Source of the DNA: Symbiodinium kawagutii
Taxonomy: Eukaryota > Sar > Dinophyceae > Suessiales > Symbiodiniaceae
DNA: 64,000 nucleotides
NCBI GenBank assembly: GCA_009767595.1
Contig: VSDK01018597.1
Location: forward strand, 273,028-337,027
Direction of reading: 5' to 3'
Part shown: in pieces, positions 1 to 8,472 of the stretch
How the letters are laid out: each line of letters opens with the position of its first letter
Position numbering within the stretch: the first letter of the stretch is position 1
Position numbers and translations under genes: made by a program
The notes under the pieces: model-generated
What the model was told of the DNA's origin: nothing
Seen by the model: the letters and a program-made list of their open reading frames with translations, nothing else
Databases searched by the model: none

Positions 1-162
1 TCTATTTTAAAGGAGAACGGGCAGTCCAGCCTGTCCTCTATTTTAGAGGAGAACGGGCAGTCCAGCCTGTCCTCTATTTTAGAGGAGAACGGGCAATCCA
101 GCCTGTCCTCTATTTTAGAGGAGAACGGGCAGTCCAGCTTGTCCCTTATTTTAAAGGAGAAG
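1..162 (+). repeat. 36-bp tandem repeat, about 4.5 copies, possibly coding
   Basis: The unit has a 36-base period starting at 1, 37, 73, 109 and 145. Each unit carries the small palindrome CCTCTATTTTAGAGG (5-bp stem, 5-nt loop). Because 36 is a multiple of three, one + frame stays open from base 1 to a TAA at 259-261 and reads a 12-residue repeat with core SILEENGQSSLS. The tail (163-250) is a T-rich repeat of the word TTCGCTATTAA. The frame enters from outside the window, so it could be the 3' end of a repeat-containing coding exon or simply a satellite without a stop. I cannot decide. Confidence 0.7.
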
Positions 163-746
163 GAACATAGCGAAAATAGACGTTTTTTTTTCGCTATTAA
201 CCGTTTTTTTTCGCTATTAAGCGGTTTTTTTCTTTCGCAATTAAGCGGCGCCCTCACCTAAGACGAGGAATAGTAGCAAACCGGAAAGAAAAGGGCATTG
301 TGGTGTATTACGAAGGTTGATAGTGACCAACCCACCTGTTGGATGTTCACCTGGGCGACTGGAAGCACCAGGAAGCTTGCCGAGCCTTTCAGGAAGTTGG
401 CTGCGGACATTGCCCCAATAACTTGCCCCAAGATGGCTTTGGAAAAGAGCATCCTGTTACTTTTTTTGCACACTAGAAGTACCTAAGGCTTACATTTAGC
501 CCAGATCTACCAAGGGATCAGTCCAGATTGACTCATGGATCGAGTGTCAACCCTTGCTGAGTCATGGATGATATAAGGGATGAATCAGTGATCAAACCAT
601 GGGGTTTGTTGATGCTTCTTGAACACCTGGCCGACCTGGCCTTCATTTTGCACTGGAGCAGAAGAGCTACAAAGCCAGAAGCCGTGGGGAACCCATTCCC
701 TGGCAAGCAGCTGAAGGAGTGGCAGTGGAAAATGTAAATGTTGGAT

Positions 747-812
747 GGGAAACCCTGGGAAACCAGCTATTTCTATCGTAGATTTTCGATTGCCAGGTCA
801 GTTTACCAGAGG
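747..812. mobile_element. Family D MITE, partial
   Basis: This stretch ends in CAGTTTACCAGAGG, the terminal inverted repeat shared with the complete family D copies at 26770-26879 and 53467-53572. The left end is degenerate. Confidence 0.4.
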
Positions 813-954
813 CTATCATCATGTTGAAATAGGTTCCAACAGTCATAACCCATATTGTGGAGGCTAAAAACCCTACCTTTTACCGGGGTTTTTGGGTGCC
901 CATGGGAAATCTTTGATGCCCCGTTGAGGTTCACCATGATCCCAATTCGCTCAG

Positions 955-1055
955 CCCTGGAGCCGGGTCCAGACCGAGGCCTGCATGATGAGAGCCTTCG
1001 ACCCAACGGCGGGCGAGAAGATTCAGCAAGCGTGGAATCGACTGGAATATGATAA
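955..1055 (+). CDS. Exon of unidentified protein (phase 0 to 2)
   Basis: A GC-rich island follows the acceptor CGCTCAG and ends at the donor AA|GTGCC. It encodes 33 codons including MMRAFDPTAGEKIQQAWNRL and then EYD. The end recalls the LEYD motif of the 12-residue repeat exons further right (27.3, 55.8 and 57.2 kb), so it may belong to the same kind of protein, but one exon is too little to assign. The length (101 nt) leaves phase 2, which fits the next proposed exon at 2482. No family is recognised. Confidence 0.4.
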
Positions 1056-1120
1056 GTGCCTTGGCCCAACAAGCAGCTGCATTATCAGAATTTTAGGGTC
1101 AGGGAGTTTGTCCTGAACAC

Positions 1121-1350
1121 CTTAGCCCAAAAAAGTGACAGGAGAAGTTTTCAACAGCAGGGGCTAGCCCCAAAAAAAGTCACAGGATGAGGATTCAACA
1201 GCAGTTTCACCATGAGTTTGACCCAGAAAGAGCTGTTGACTTAGCCCAAAAAAGTGACAGGAGAAGTTTTCAACAGCAGGTTTAGCCCCAAAGAAGTCAC
1301 AGGATGAGGATTCCACAGCGGTTTTCACCATGAGTTGGCCCAAAGAACTG
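1121..1350. repeat. Tandem duplication, 120-bp unit, two copies
   Basis: The text TTAGCCCAAAAAAGTGACAG occurs at 1122 and again at 1242. The following ~100 bases, including CAACAGCAG, AGTCACAGGATGAGGATT and CACCATGAGTT, are also repeated in order. Each 120-bp unit contains two diverged ~45-bp sub-units (…GTGACAGGAGAAG… and …GTCACAGGATGAGG…). Confidence 0.75.
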
Positions 1351-1359
1351 GTGATTTAG

Positions 1360-2480
1360 CGTCAAATATAAAGCTTTGGGTGGCTTTGTTCATTGATTCT
1401 GGTTCACCAGTTCTCCACCATGTCCATTTATACCTACTTGGGAGCTCTTCACAAGGGCTCAACGCCAAAAGGGTTCGAAGCTTTTGCTGGGTAGGGAATG
1501 CTCGCCTGTTGTTCCTTTGGAATGTTCTCAAACCTTTGTGAACACAAAGCACTACCCTGTTCTCAAAGCTGTTTTGCAATATTACAAAAGCAACGATTTC
1601 GGATCAGGGCTCATGCTCAGTTGTGTTGAACAAGTATAATGAAGCCAGTCTGTCTCAACAAGCTTCGGATCTCATCACATTGGGCTGTCAGCCGAGCCGA
1701 TAGCTTGGGGCTCATGGCGATGTACTGCTGCCCTGCTCAGATTCGTTAGGAACTTTTAATTTTGATGGTGCTTATCCCATGATTAATGTTGGTTTCTGAT
1801 TAGTATCTACCTGTTGGTTTCATCTATTTTCATTACTTTAGGGGTACACGAATCAGAAACCAACATTAATCTGTAAGATCCATTTTGCACGAGTCAATGA
1901 TGATCGATTTATTTTGATTAATGGTATGAATAAACAATTCCTGATAGCTATTGATGTTTAGTACAATTCATGCTAATGTGTATCCATGACGATGAATCCA
2001 TGCCCTACAGATTGGGACTAACCCACTAACAACCATCATCAACAACCCTTAGTAACTCCACTATCCACCATGATTGCCATGCAAACCACATTGTCCAGAC
2101 TATCATGCCCCTAACTTTTGCCAAGATCAACTCAGCCATGATTGCGCATTATCAGCCAATGCTGAACCTCAAGCATTGCTAAATATAGTGAATCATAGTT
2201 GGATTATAAGCATTCATACCTGGTCGGTTCAAAGCCCAGTAGTGTTGGTATGTGTCATAAGTTCCCACTACTGGCAATTGCTGGCTAATGGGTGGCTACT
2301 ATTTGATTATTGCTGGTTTTACTGACTGATGGTTTATCTATGGTTGATTGATAGTTGGATAACAATCGGTTAACACTTGGCTATTGCTTGTTAGTGCTGG
2401 TTAATAGTAGGTTGCTAGTTGCTTATTACACTTTTCTATTGCTGGTCTTGGCTATAGCTGCTTGACCCACGTGGAACTCA
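1360..2480. other. Non-coding stretch, AT-rich
   Basis: I see no convincing exon, RNA gene or mobile element here. The sequence drifts between CAACCATCAT-rich and TTGGTTGATGG-rich low complexity, the usual intron texture of this window. An imperfect inverted pair (ATTAATGTTGGTTTCTGATT at 1781-1800 and AATCAGAAACCAACATTAAT at 1851-1870) could form a hairpin with a 50-nt loop and may be a small decayed element. Confidence 0.4.
1781..1870. repeat. Perfect 20-bp inverted repeat
   Basis: The 20 bases at 1781-1800 are the exact reverse complement of those at 1851-1870, with 50 bases between. The structure resembles a short MITE-like or foldback element but matches none of families A-F. Confidence 0.7.
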
Positions 2481-2481
2481 G

Positions 2482-2562
2482 GCGAACGAAGTTGGTGGAG
2501 TTCCTGAATGCGGACGGCATCAAGATCACGCGCGGAGCCCTTTTGCGGGCAGGGCTGGATGG
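2482..2562 (+). CDS. Exon of unidentified protein (phase 2 to 2)
   Basis: The exon begins after GGAACTCAG and ends before GGTGCCGAG. Between them one frame reads RTKLVEFLNADGIKITRGAL followed by LRAGLDG, with codon choice far more GC-rich than the flanks. It starts and ends in phase 2 (1 + 26x3 + 2 nt), matching the phase left by the exon at 955-1055. The product is not recognised. Confidence 0.5.
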
Positions 2563-2713
2563 GTGCCGAGAAGATCTCTGATATACCGATCATCACTTTC
2601 AGCTTTGCAATACATAGATTGTGATATAGATGGTTGATGTGGTGAATTAATCATGGTTGATACATGGGAGGATAGCATCCAGCAAGAATAGAAGATATAC
2701 CAACTGCATGTGG

Positions 2714-2895
2714 GGATTTCTCAAAATAGGGGACCCCAAAAAATAGTTGGTTTGTTACTATAAATGGTTAATATTGGATGATTTGGGGGTACCCCTATTT
2801 TGAGAAACACCCAAATAGGGAGCCCCCGAAATGGTTGGTTGATTACTATACATGAATCACTAGATGATTTGGGGATACCCCTATTTTGAGAAACC
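2714..2895. mobile_element. Family A MITE, two copies head to tail
   Basis: The first copy (2714-2812) runs from TTTCTCAAAATAGGGGACC to TACCCCTATTTTGAGAAA. A second copy (2805-2895) follows immediately and shares the junction, with its left end reduced to CCCAAATAGGGAGCCCC. Both are in the orientation ending with GATGATTTGGGG. Confidence 0.85.
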
Positions 2896-3180
2896 ACCAG
2901 ATGGGTCCAGATGGTTGAATTATGGTTTTTGGATAGTAGATGAGCTTTTGAACTGAACACCTCTCCTCGGGGTAGATGTGGCTGGCAGAACCCTGTTTGG
3001 TGCCGGCAATATTGCCAAGCTTGGTCTAGCTTAGTGGGAGATGGCGGGAATCCAGTTATGGCTTGTTTCATATGGCTTGTTGCACATGAGGGTTGAGTGA
3101 GATGGTATTGCCTGGCTGCTGACTCCTGTATTGACTAGAGATTCTATGGAACCCTACAGCTTTTCTGCTGATTCTCAAAA

Positions 3181-3282
3181 TGGTGGTTTCTCAAAATAGG
3201 GGTACCCCAAAATCATCCACTATTAGTCATTTATAGTAATAAACCAACCATTTTGGGGCTCCCTATTTTGAGAAACCCCCAA
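3181..3282. mobile_element. Family A MITE
   Basis: This is a complete copy with terminal inverted repeats GGTTTCTCAAAATAGGGG and CTCCCTATTTTGAGAAACC around the core AAATCATCCACTATTAGTCA. It is in the opposite orientation to the pair at 2714-2895. Confidence 0.85.
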
Positions 3283-3945
3283 ATCAACCGCTGATGATCA
3301 ACGGCGCCGGCTTCCAACGGCGCCTTGCGCTTCGTCTAGAGCGATTTCGCTGGTGATCAACCTGCAGTGGCACACCCAAAGATGCTTGATGTGACTGTGC
3401 GATCCCGGGGATCAACTCCATCATTTGCTCAGCATCCGATTTTCGTCTTGATGATGAATGGTGGTCAAAACTGGTTCATCCACTGGTGAATGACTCCAAA
3501 ATCTCCATTCGTCTTCTTGGGTCACCATCCTCCCCTCCCGAGCACACACGTGCCATCACCACGGTACCCACCCGGTCGTGTCTTGAGGCCAGCCTTTCTG
3601 CTGTACCATGCTCCAAGCTTCATGGAGAATGCCAAGAAGAACGAAGGCAGATCCTTTGGAATCCACCTGAGCTGAGTTGGCTTCCACATGGTTCATGGTT
3701 CAGGGCTGATAGTGATCAACGAGGGGGGTGATGCTGGACAATGATGGTTAGTTCATATAGTAAATAGTGAATGAGGCTTTGGATCAAGACCCGTGAGCCT
3801 AGAAAACGATTCGCATCACTACGAATCATCACTATGTTCACCATCCTTATTCACCATCCTTATTCACCATCCATTCCCATCACCATTCACCATCCTGATT
3901 CACCATTACCATCGTCCCTACATGGCCTGATCAGCCTGTCATCAG

Positions 3946-4040
3946 GCAACTTTCCCCTGGAGATGACCTTCCAGGCGGGCGACCTGGTGGCTGTGGGAGC
4001 TGCGGCGCCAGGGGTACCCCCAGTGCTGGTCGCCCCTTGG
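3946..4040 (+). CDS. Possible exon, unidentified protein
   Basis: A GC-rich island follows CATCAG. One + frame reads LEMTFQAGDLVAVGAAAPG and then VPPVLVAPW before GTTTTC. The ending in PW resembles the ends of the 12-residue repeat exons at 23.8, 27.3 and 29.1 kb. An alternative acceptor at 3934 would make it start in phase 2, as its neighbours do. The 3' boundary is uncertain because several GT sites lie inside. Confidence 0.35.
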
Positions 4041-4215
4041 GTTTTCAACACGGGGGAGCTAGGAGCTACCAGGAGGCTTCGTTCACCAAAGCTTAAGGAC
4101 TCACAGGTTAAGCCGGTTGAGCTATGAGCTGCTTGTTCACCAGCTATTCACAAGCAGTTCGTCAAACATTTTTGCTGAACATGCTGCGTAACAAGATGAT
4201 TAGGGAGTACTATAT

Positions 4216-4316
4216 AGTGGTTTCTCAAAATAGAGAGCCCCAAAAATGGCTGGTTTATTACTATAAATGGTTAATAGTGGATGATTTGGGGTCCCCCTAT
4301 TTTGAGAAACACCCAT
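4216..4316. mobile_element. Family A MITE
   Basis: This is a complete copy from TTTCTCAAAATAGAGAGCC to CCCCCTATTTTGAGAAACA. The flanks TATATA and CATATAG suggest insertion at a TA-rich target. Confidence 0.85.
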
Positions 4317-4516
4317 ATAGTGCACAAGTGTTCAGGATGGTTGCTGCTTAGTAACGGTCTACAGTAGCTGGTTAATAAGGGTTCAGCAAGGTGCTACCAT
4401 CCAGGCCGGTAGTTCCCCCTTCAGGTCACCGGGTCACACCGGGTCAAGCATGGGTAGTAGATGGTGTATCATGTTTTGTGTGGTGAATAATTCGGAACGG
4501 TGAATGTGGGTGGTGG

Positions 4517-4517
<1 letters not shown>

Positions 4518-4565
<48 letters not shown>
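4518..4565. repeat. (GAT)n microsatellite
   Basis: About 16 uninterrupted GAT triplets. The translated frames give poly-D or poly-S, which are not evidence of a gene. Confidence 0.95.
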
Positions 4566-4566
<1 letters not shown>

Positions 4567-4734
4567 CTGTTTTAATTGTCAACCGTTGTTGGTGGTCAAG
4601 AACGGCTGGTTTACCAGTTCTGATGGTTGACAATGCATCCACGTGCCTGGTTGAACTGCCGCGACGAAGTGGCAGCCACACGGGATCCACTTCACAATCA
4701 CAGCAGTGAGTTCTGGCAAATTTGTGAACAATCT

Positions 4735-4920
4735 GTGCGTTCTGGGTGGTTTTACCAGAAATTGTTCAGTGAACAATGGTGTTTTTGCCAGAATGGTGGT
4801 GTCACTTGATCACAACACTGTTCATTGCAAACACTTGGTGGTTTTACCTGAATTTGGGTACGAGTTCTTGGTGGTTTCACCCAATGACCGTGAGTTCTTG
4901 GTGGTTTTAAGCACGATGTT
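4735..4920. repeat. Degenerate minisatellite, TTCTTGGTGGTTTTAC type
   Basis: The word TTCTTGGTGGTTT (or TTCTGGGTGGTTTTACC) recurs at about 4740, 4840, 4872 and 4900 with 30-40-base spacing towards the right end. No coding signal was accepted here. Confidence 0.5.
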
Positions 4921-5266
4921 GTTGCCCAGTATTTGGGTTGATTGACGGGGTTGAAGCCACCAACCAGATATGCAACCGTGACTATTCTCTTGCTATCATT
5001 GTGTGCTGGAGAGCTGCTTCCGTGGACTCTTGAGGAGCTGCTTGTGTACTTGCTGACTGTCACTTGCTCCTTTGATCCCTTCGTGGCTTCTCTTTTGCTT
5101 TGACTTTACTTACATTCTTTCTTACTTGGGTGCTGGGATGCTTGTTGAGGTGCTTGCTGGGATGTTTGCGTAGGCTATGGCTATGGCTGGCTATGGCGCC
5201 CATGCTTAGGTTTAGAAGCTCACTGGCACAGCCCCTGCATGACCTGCGCCATGTGGTCACCAACAG

Positions 5267-5374
5267 GTGCTGTTGCAAGTCTACGAGGCGGCAGCGAAAG
5301 AATATGCCAAGTCCGATCAGAAGGCCGACCGCCAGCCATGGCCAGCCCGGGAGTTCGAACGCCTGGAAGCGATT
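5267..5374 (+). CDS. Exon of unidentified protein
   Basis: A GC-rich island follows ACCAACAG. The + frame reads VLLQVYEAAAKEYAKSDQKA, then DRQPWPAREFERLEAI, before a possible donor GTCATT. The charged, alanine-rich text suggests an alpha helix. The open frame extends left to about 5243, so the acceptor could be earlier. The - strand also has a long open frame across this island, with a hydrophobic stretch, but the + codon pattern looks better. A family E element begins directly after the exon. Confidence 0.45.
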
Positions 5375-5389
5375 GTCATTTTCCCCTCG

Positions 5390-5480
5390 GCTTCCAGTTA
5401 CCATGAAATAGATTGAGATAGTAGGGTAACCAGCTGGTTTCTACCATTGTAAGTGGTAGGTCACCAGCTGGTTTCAACCG
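5390..5480. mobile_element. Family E MITE, degenerate
   Basis: It begins with CTTCCAGTTACCATGAA and contains GGTAACCAGCTGGTTTCTACC twice in diverged form. These are landmarks of the family E copies at 25482-25588 and 61616-61716. The right terminus is not clear. Confidence 0.5.
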
Positions 5481-6003
5481 TTGTTGTTGGGGATTGGTTC
5501 GCTTCCAGGTTTGCTTGCCAGACTTCACTATGCATCTGTAAATCGTACAGCTGTGGCCATACTTTCCAGCTATAGCAGCACCAAGCCACTAATGCATAGC
5601 CTGGTTAGAAAGCCCATAGATCGGGTAGCAGGGAGGTAGGTACATAGCTAGAGTGGTCATCAATCAACCATCAACTATCTTCTGTCAGAAATAGAGCCTT
5701 CATTAGAGGGCCGTCCATCATATTGGCAACAAATTATTTAGCTGTCAATGAACCATCCACTGAACAAAATTTAGCCATCAATCAACCGCTGTGAACCACC
5801 ATTTAACCATCATAAAATCGTCATTCATTTTATCACCAGTCAACCACCAAATAACCATTAATTAATTAAATCCATCCACTCACCATCATAAAACCATCAT
5901 TGAAACATCATTTAACCATCAACTGAGAGTCAAACATCCATCACTCAATTGATGAGCCCGGAGGCTGAGCCCCGTAGGTTGTTACGCTGATTTGAGTTGA
6001 CAG
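5480..6003. other. Intron-like stretch without a recognised feature
   Basis: The left part is unremarkable. From about 5690 to 5950 the sequence becomes an A/C-rich run of degenerate CCATCA and AACCATCAT words. No exon is proposed. Confidence 0.4.
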
Positions 6004-6063
6004 TTTTGCCTGGCCCCACTACGGCTTCGGTGTCTACGACTTGAGATACCGTGGGCTCAAGAA
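6004..6063 (+). CDS. Exon of unidentified protein (phase 2 to 2)
   Basis: The exon follows TTGACAG and ends AA|GTGAGGG, a near-ideal donor. The frame reads FAWPHYGFGVYDLRYRGLK, rich in aromatic residues and clearly protein-like. It is 1 + 19x3 + 2 nt, so it keeps phase 2 on both sides like the exons at 2482, 6749 and 7414. The product is unknown. Confidence 0.55.
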
Positions 6064-6189
6064 GTGAGGGTTCATCATGCCAAGTACTTGGATGATCATC
6101 CCAGCAACTGGTGAGGAACCATTGTTGTAAACCATTTATTGATTTTATTAATGGCATGTGGCACTTAGAGTAATTACTTGATATGGTTC

Positions 6190-6330
6190 ATCATATGGCG
6201 AGCTGGGTCAAGCAGTTAACCATCAAGGCTTCGTGGGGGATAAGTTCACCAACGATAATAGCTGGAAACAATGGTCGATGATGGGGAAACAGGGGTACAG
6301 CGTGAACTGACCCATAGCCAAGTGATGGCT
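6190..6330. mobile_element. Family B MITE, diverged
   Basis: It runs from GCGAGCTGGGTCAAGCAG to CTGACCCATAGCCA, with the internal landmark GGGGAAACAGGGGTACAG found in the other family B copies (for example 24643-24762). Confidence 0.6.
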
Positions 6331-6748
6331 GATAACAGCTACTTGAACGGCAAACACAAGTTTATCATAGGAAGTATAATGAATTATATTGACTTTATCA
6401 TCCACAGCAATGGCGGATGATGGTTTTTGAGGGTAGATCCAACTGTTTTTTCATTAAACAACTTCTATGGGGGCGACAAGAGGTCTTTGTACCATAGGAA
6501 TCTTCCATTTACCACAGGGATCCACGCTAGTTACCATTTAATCAACTTCTGTTGGTGAATTGGATCTTCCATTTACCGTAGGTCCTGAAATCAGCGTTAT
6601 GCTACGTGCAATTCTCCCAAAGCTACCATGGTCATGTATCATCATGAACAATTGTCAAGCAATAGCCATCAGCAAGTACAAATCATGAACCCTAAAAGTG
6701 ATTAATTATAACCATCACTAAAATCATCCATCACTAAAGAAGCTCTAG

Positions 6749-6883
6749 GTTTTCCTTGCTGCTTGCGCCCCTTCATCAAACGACGGCCTTGAAACAATTT
6801 GAAACATCGCTGATGCAGGTGATTACCGTCATGGTGGAAGCTTTGGCCGATTTTGCCAAGAATTGCAAGCACACAGAGCCTTG
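6749..6883 (+). CDS. Exon of unidentified protein (phase 2 to 2)
   Basis: The exon starts after AGCTCTAG and ends CCTTG|GTCAAC. The 135-nt frame reads FSLLLAPLHQTTALKQFETS followed by LMQVITVMVEALADFAKNCK and HTEPW. The middle looks like an amphipathic or buried helix. Ending inside a TGG codon (PW then GT) is a habit shared with several exons of the 12-residue repeat gene. Other frames of the following 200 nt are also open, so the region may hold a second exon. Confidence 0.45.
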
Positions 6884-7310
6884 GTCAACAGCTATGACCA
6901 TGGGGAACCCCCGGCACCGTGCCTGCATCGTCCCGTCCATGCGTGGTCTCCATTGGTCTCTTCGAAACCTGCATTCATCTGTATACCATTGGAATGGGCC
7001 AAATGTTGATAGATCATGCAATGCTTGAAAATTTGGATTTTTGTTTTACCCGATTGTTAATGGTTGATGATATGTTTGATAGAATCTTTACTCTACTTAC
7101 CTCCATCTGGCAACTGCCGTTCCCGCGGATACTTTCTCACAGCAGGGGGGAAGTTGCAACGGTTCAAGCCTCTATCACCCATTCCTCATTCACACACTTT
7201 CAGTTGCATGCTGCTAGTTTTTGTGTTGCATCCTCATGAATCCATGACCAATTCATCAAAACCACTATTAACCAGTTGAAAACCCATGTTCAGCCACTAG
7301 TATTAACTTA

Positions 7311-7332
7311 CTGTAGCCATTTTAACATTTAG
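7311..7332 (+). other. Partial match to the dinoflagellate spliced leader
   Basis: The sequence CTGTAGCCATTTT matches 12 of the first 13 bases of the dinoflagellate spliced leader (CCGTAGCCATTTTGGCTCAAG), including 11 in a row. The following bases (AACATTTAG) do not match. It could be a relic carried by a retroposed transcript upstream of the intronless gene at 8473, or chance. Confidence 0.2.
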
Positions 7333-7413
7333 CCGTTAAGCAATTGTTAACAACCATGAACCAACCAGTCACCAACCATGACTGCGTTTGTTGCATGATG
7401 TTTCTCACTTCAG

Positions 7414-7455
7414 CACTGAGGATGTCTTTCAGTTTGTGAAGTTTGAGATCGCCAG
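7414..7455 (+). CDS. Small exon of unidentified protein (phase 2 to 2)
   Basis: The acceptor TGTTTCTCACTTCAG has a good pyrimidine tract and the donor is GCCAG|GTGGAA. The 42-nt exon reads TEDVFQFVKFEIA and keeps phase 2 at both ends. The open frame continues to the right into the 97-bp repeat array, so the exon could be longer. Confidence 0.4.
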
Positions 7456-7509
7456 GTGGAAATTGTCAGGGCTGGTTTCGCAGATCCCCCTGAAAAACGG
7501 AGGGAGCGC

Positions 7510-8238
7510 GGGGACATGTTTAGTCTGCAGGGTGCCAACCTGCAGCATAGTTGTGCATTACCTGCCGGTGGTAGGGTACAGGTACGGGGGAGGTGTGCAC
7601 TTTAGCGAGGACATGTTTAGGCTGTAGGTTGCCAACCTGCAGCAAAGTTGTGCGTTACCTGCCGGTGGTAGGGTACAGGTATGGGGGAGATTTGCACTTT
7701 AGCCAGGACATGTTTAGTCTGTAGGTTGCCAACCTGCAGCATGGTTGTGCGCTGCCTGCCGGTGATAGGGTACAGGTATGGGAGAGATGTGCACTTTAGC
7801 CAGGACATGTTTAGTCTGTAGGTTGCCAACCTGCAGCATAGTTGTGCGCTGCCTGCCGGTGGTAGGGTACAGGTATGGGGCAGGTGTGCACTTTAGCGAG
7901 GACATGTTTAGTCTGTAGGTTGCCAACCTGCAGCATAGTTGTGCGCTGCCTGCCGGTGGTAGGGTACAGGTATGGGGCAGGTGTGCACTTTAGCGAGGAC
8001 ATGTTTAGTCTGTAGGTTGCCAACCTGCAGCATAGTTGTGCGCTGCCTGCCGGTGGTAGGGTACAGGTATGGGGCAGGTGTGCACTTTAGCGAGGACATG
8101 TTTAGTCTGTAGGTTGCCAACCTGCAGCATAGTTGTGCGCTGCCTGCCGGTGGTAGGGTACAGGTATGGGGCAGGTGTGCACTTTAGCGAGGACATGTTT
8201 AGTCTGTAGGTTGCCAACCTGCAGCAAAGTTGTGCGTC
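7510..8238. repeat. 97-bp tandem repeat array, about 7.5 copies
   Basis: Units begin at 7510, 7607, 7704, 7801, 7898, 7995, 8092 and 8189. The central units are almost identical and the first and last are more diverged. Each contains CTGTAGGTTGCCAACCTGCAG split as a 9-bp stem (one mismatch) around GCC, so each could form a hairpin. The array ends 130 bases before the FNIP/LRR open frame. Decayed copies lie beyond that gene at 10902-11150. Confidence 0.95.
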
Positions 8239-8472
8239 ACTGGTGGACCGTTTTCACGTTGATCTTGCTGAGGTCTTTTCTACCCAATTTCTTTGGCTTA
8301 TTTGCCGTGCCTTCAATATTTATTGGGCGTGGTTGTATCCCCATCATAGCTGGTTGCTCGTAGGCAATGGACGGTGCAACTGTCATTCACCTGCGGCTCA
8401 AGTGACGGAATCGCCAGCGCCAAGGTCTGCACTGGCGGAATTTGCGAGCCGTGCTTTGGCGCCTGTTCCCAC

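Noticed and set aside
3300..3365. GC-rich island CGGCGCCGGCTTCCAACGG, possible exon
   Set aside because: No acceptor with a pyrimidine tract and only 19 codons before a stop; too weak.
4469..4709. Poly-Asp and poly-Ser frames
   Set aside because: Translation of the (GAT)n microsatellite.
5060..5404. 114-codon - strand frame with a membrane-helix-like stretch (WPWLAVGLLIGLGIFF)
   Set aside because: The + frame across the same island has better codon pattern and splice context. Noted as an alternative only.
7617..8217. Five 70-codon - strand frames at 97-base spacing
   Set aside because: They are produced by the 97-bp tandem repeat. A 97-base unit cannot keep one frame, so it is not a coding repeat.
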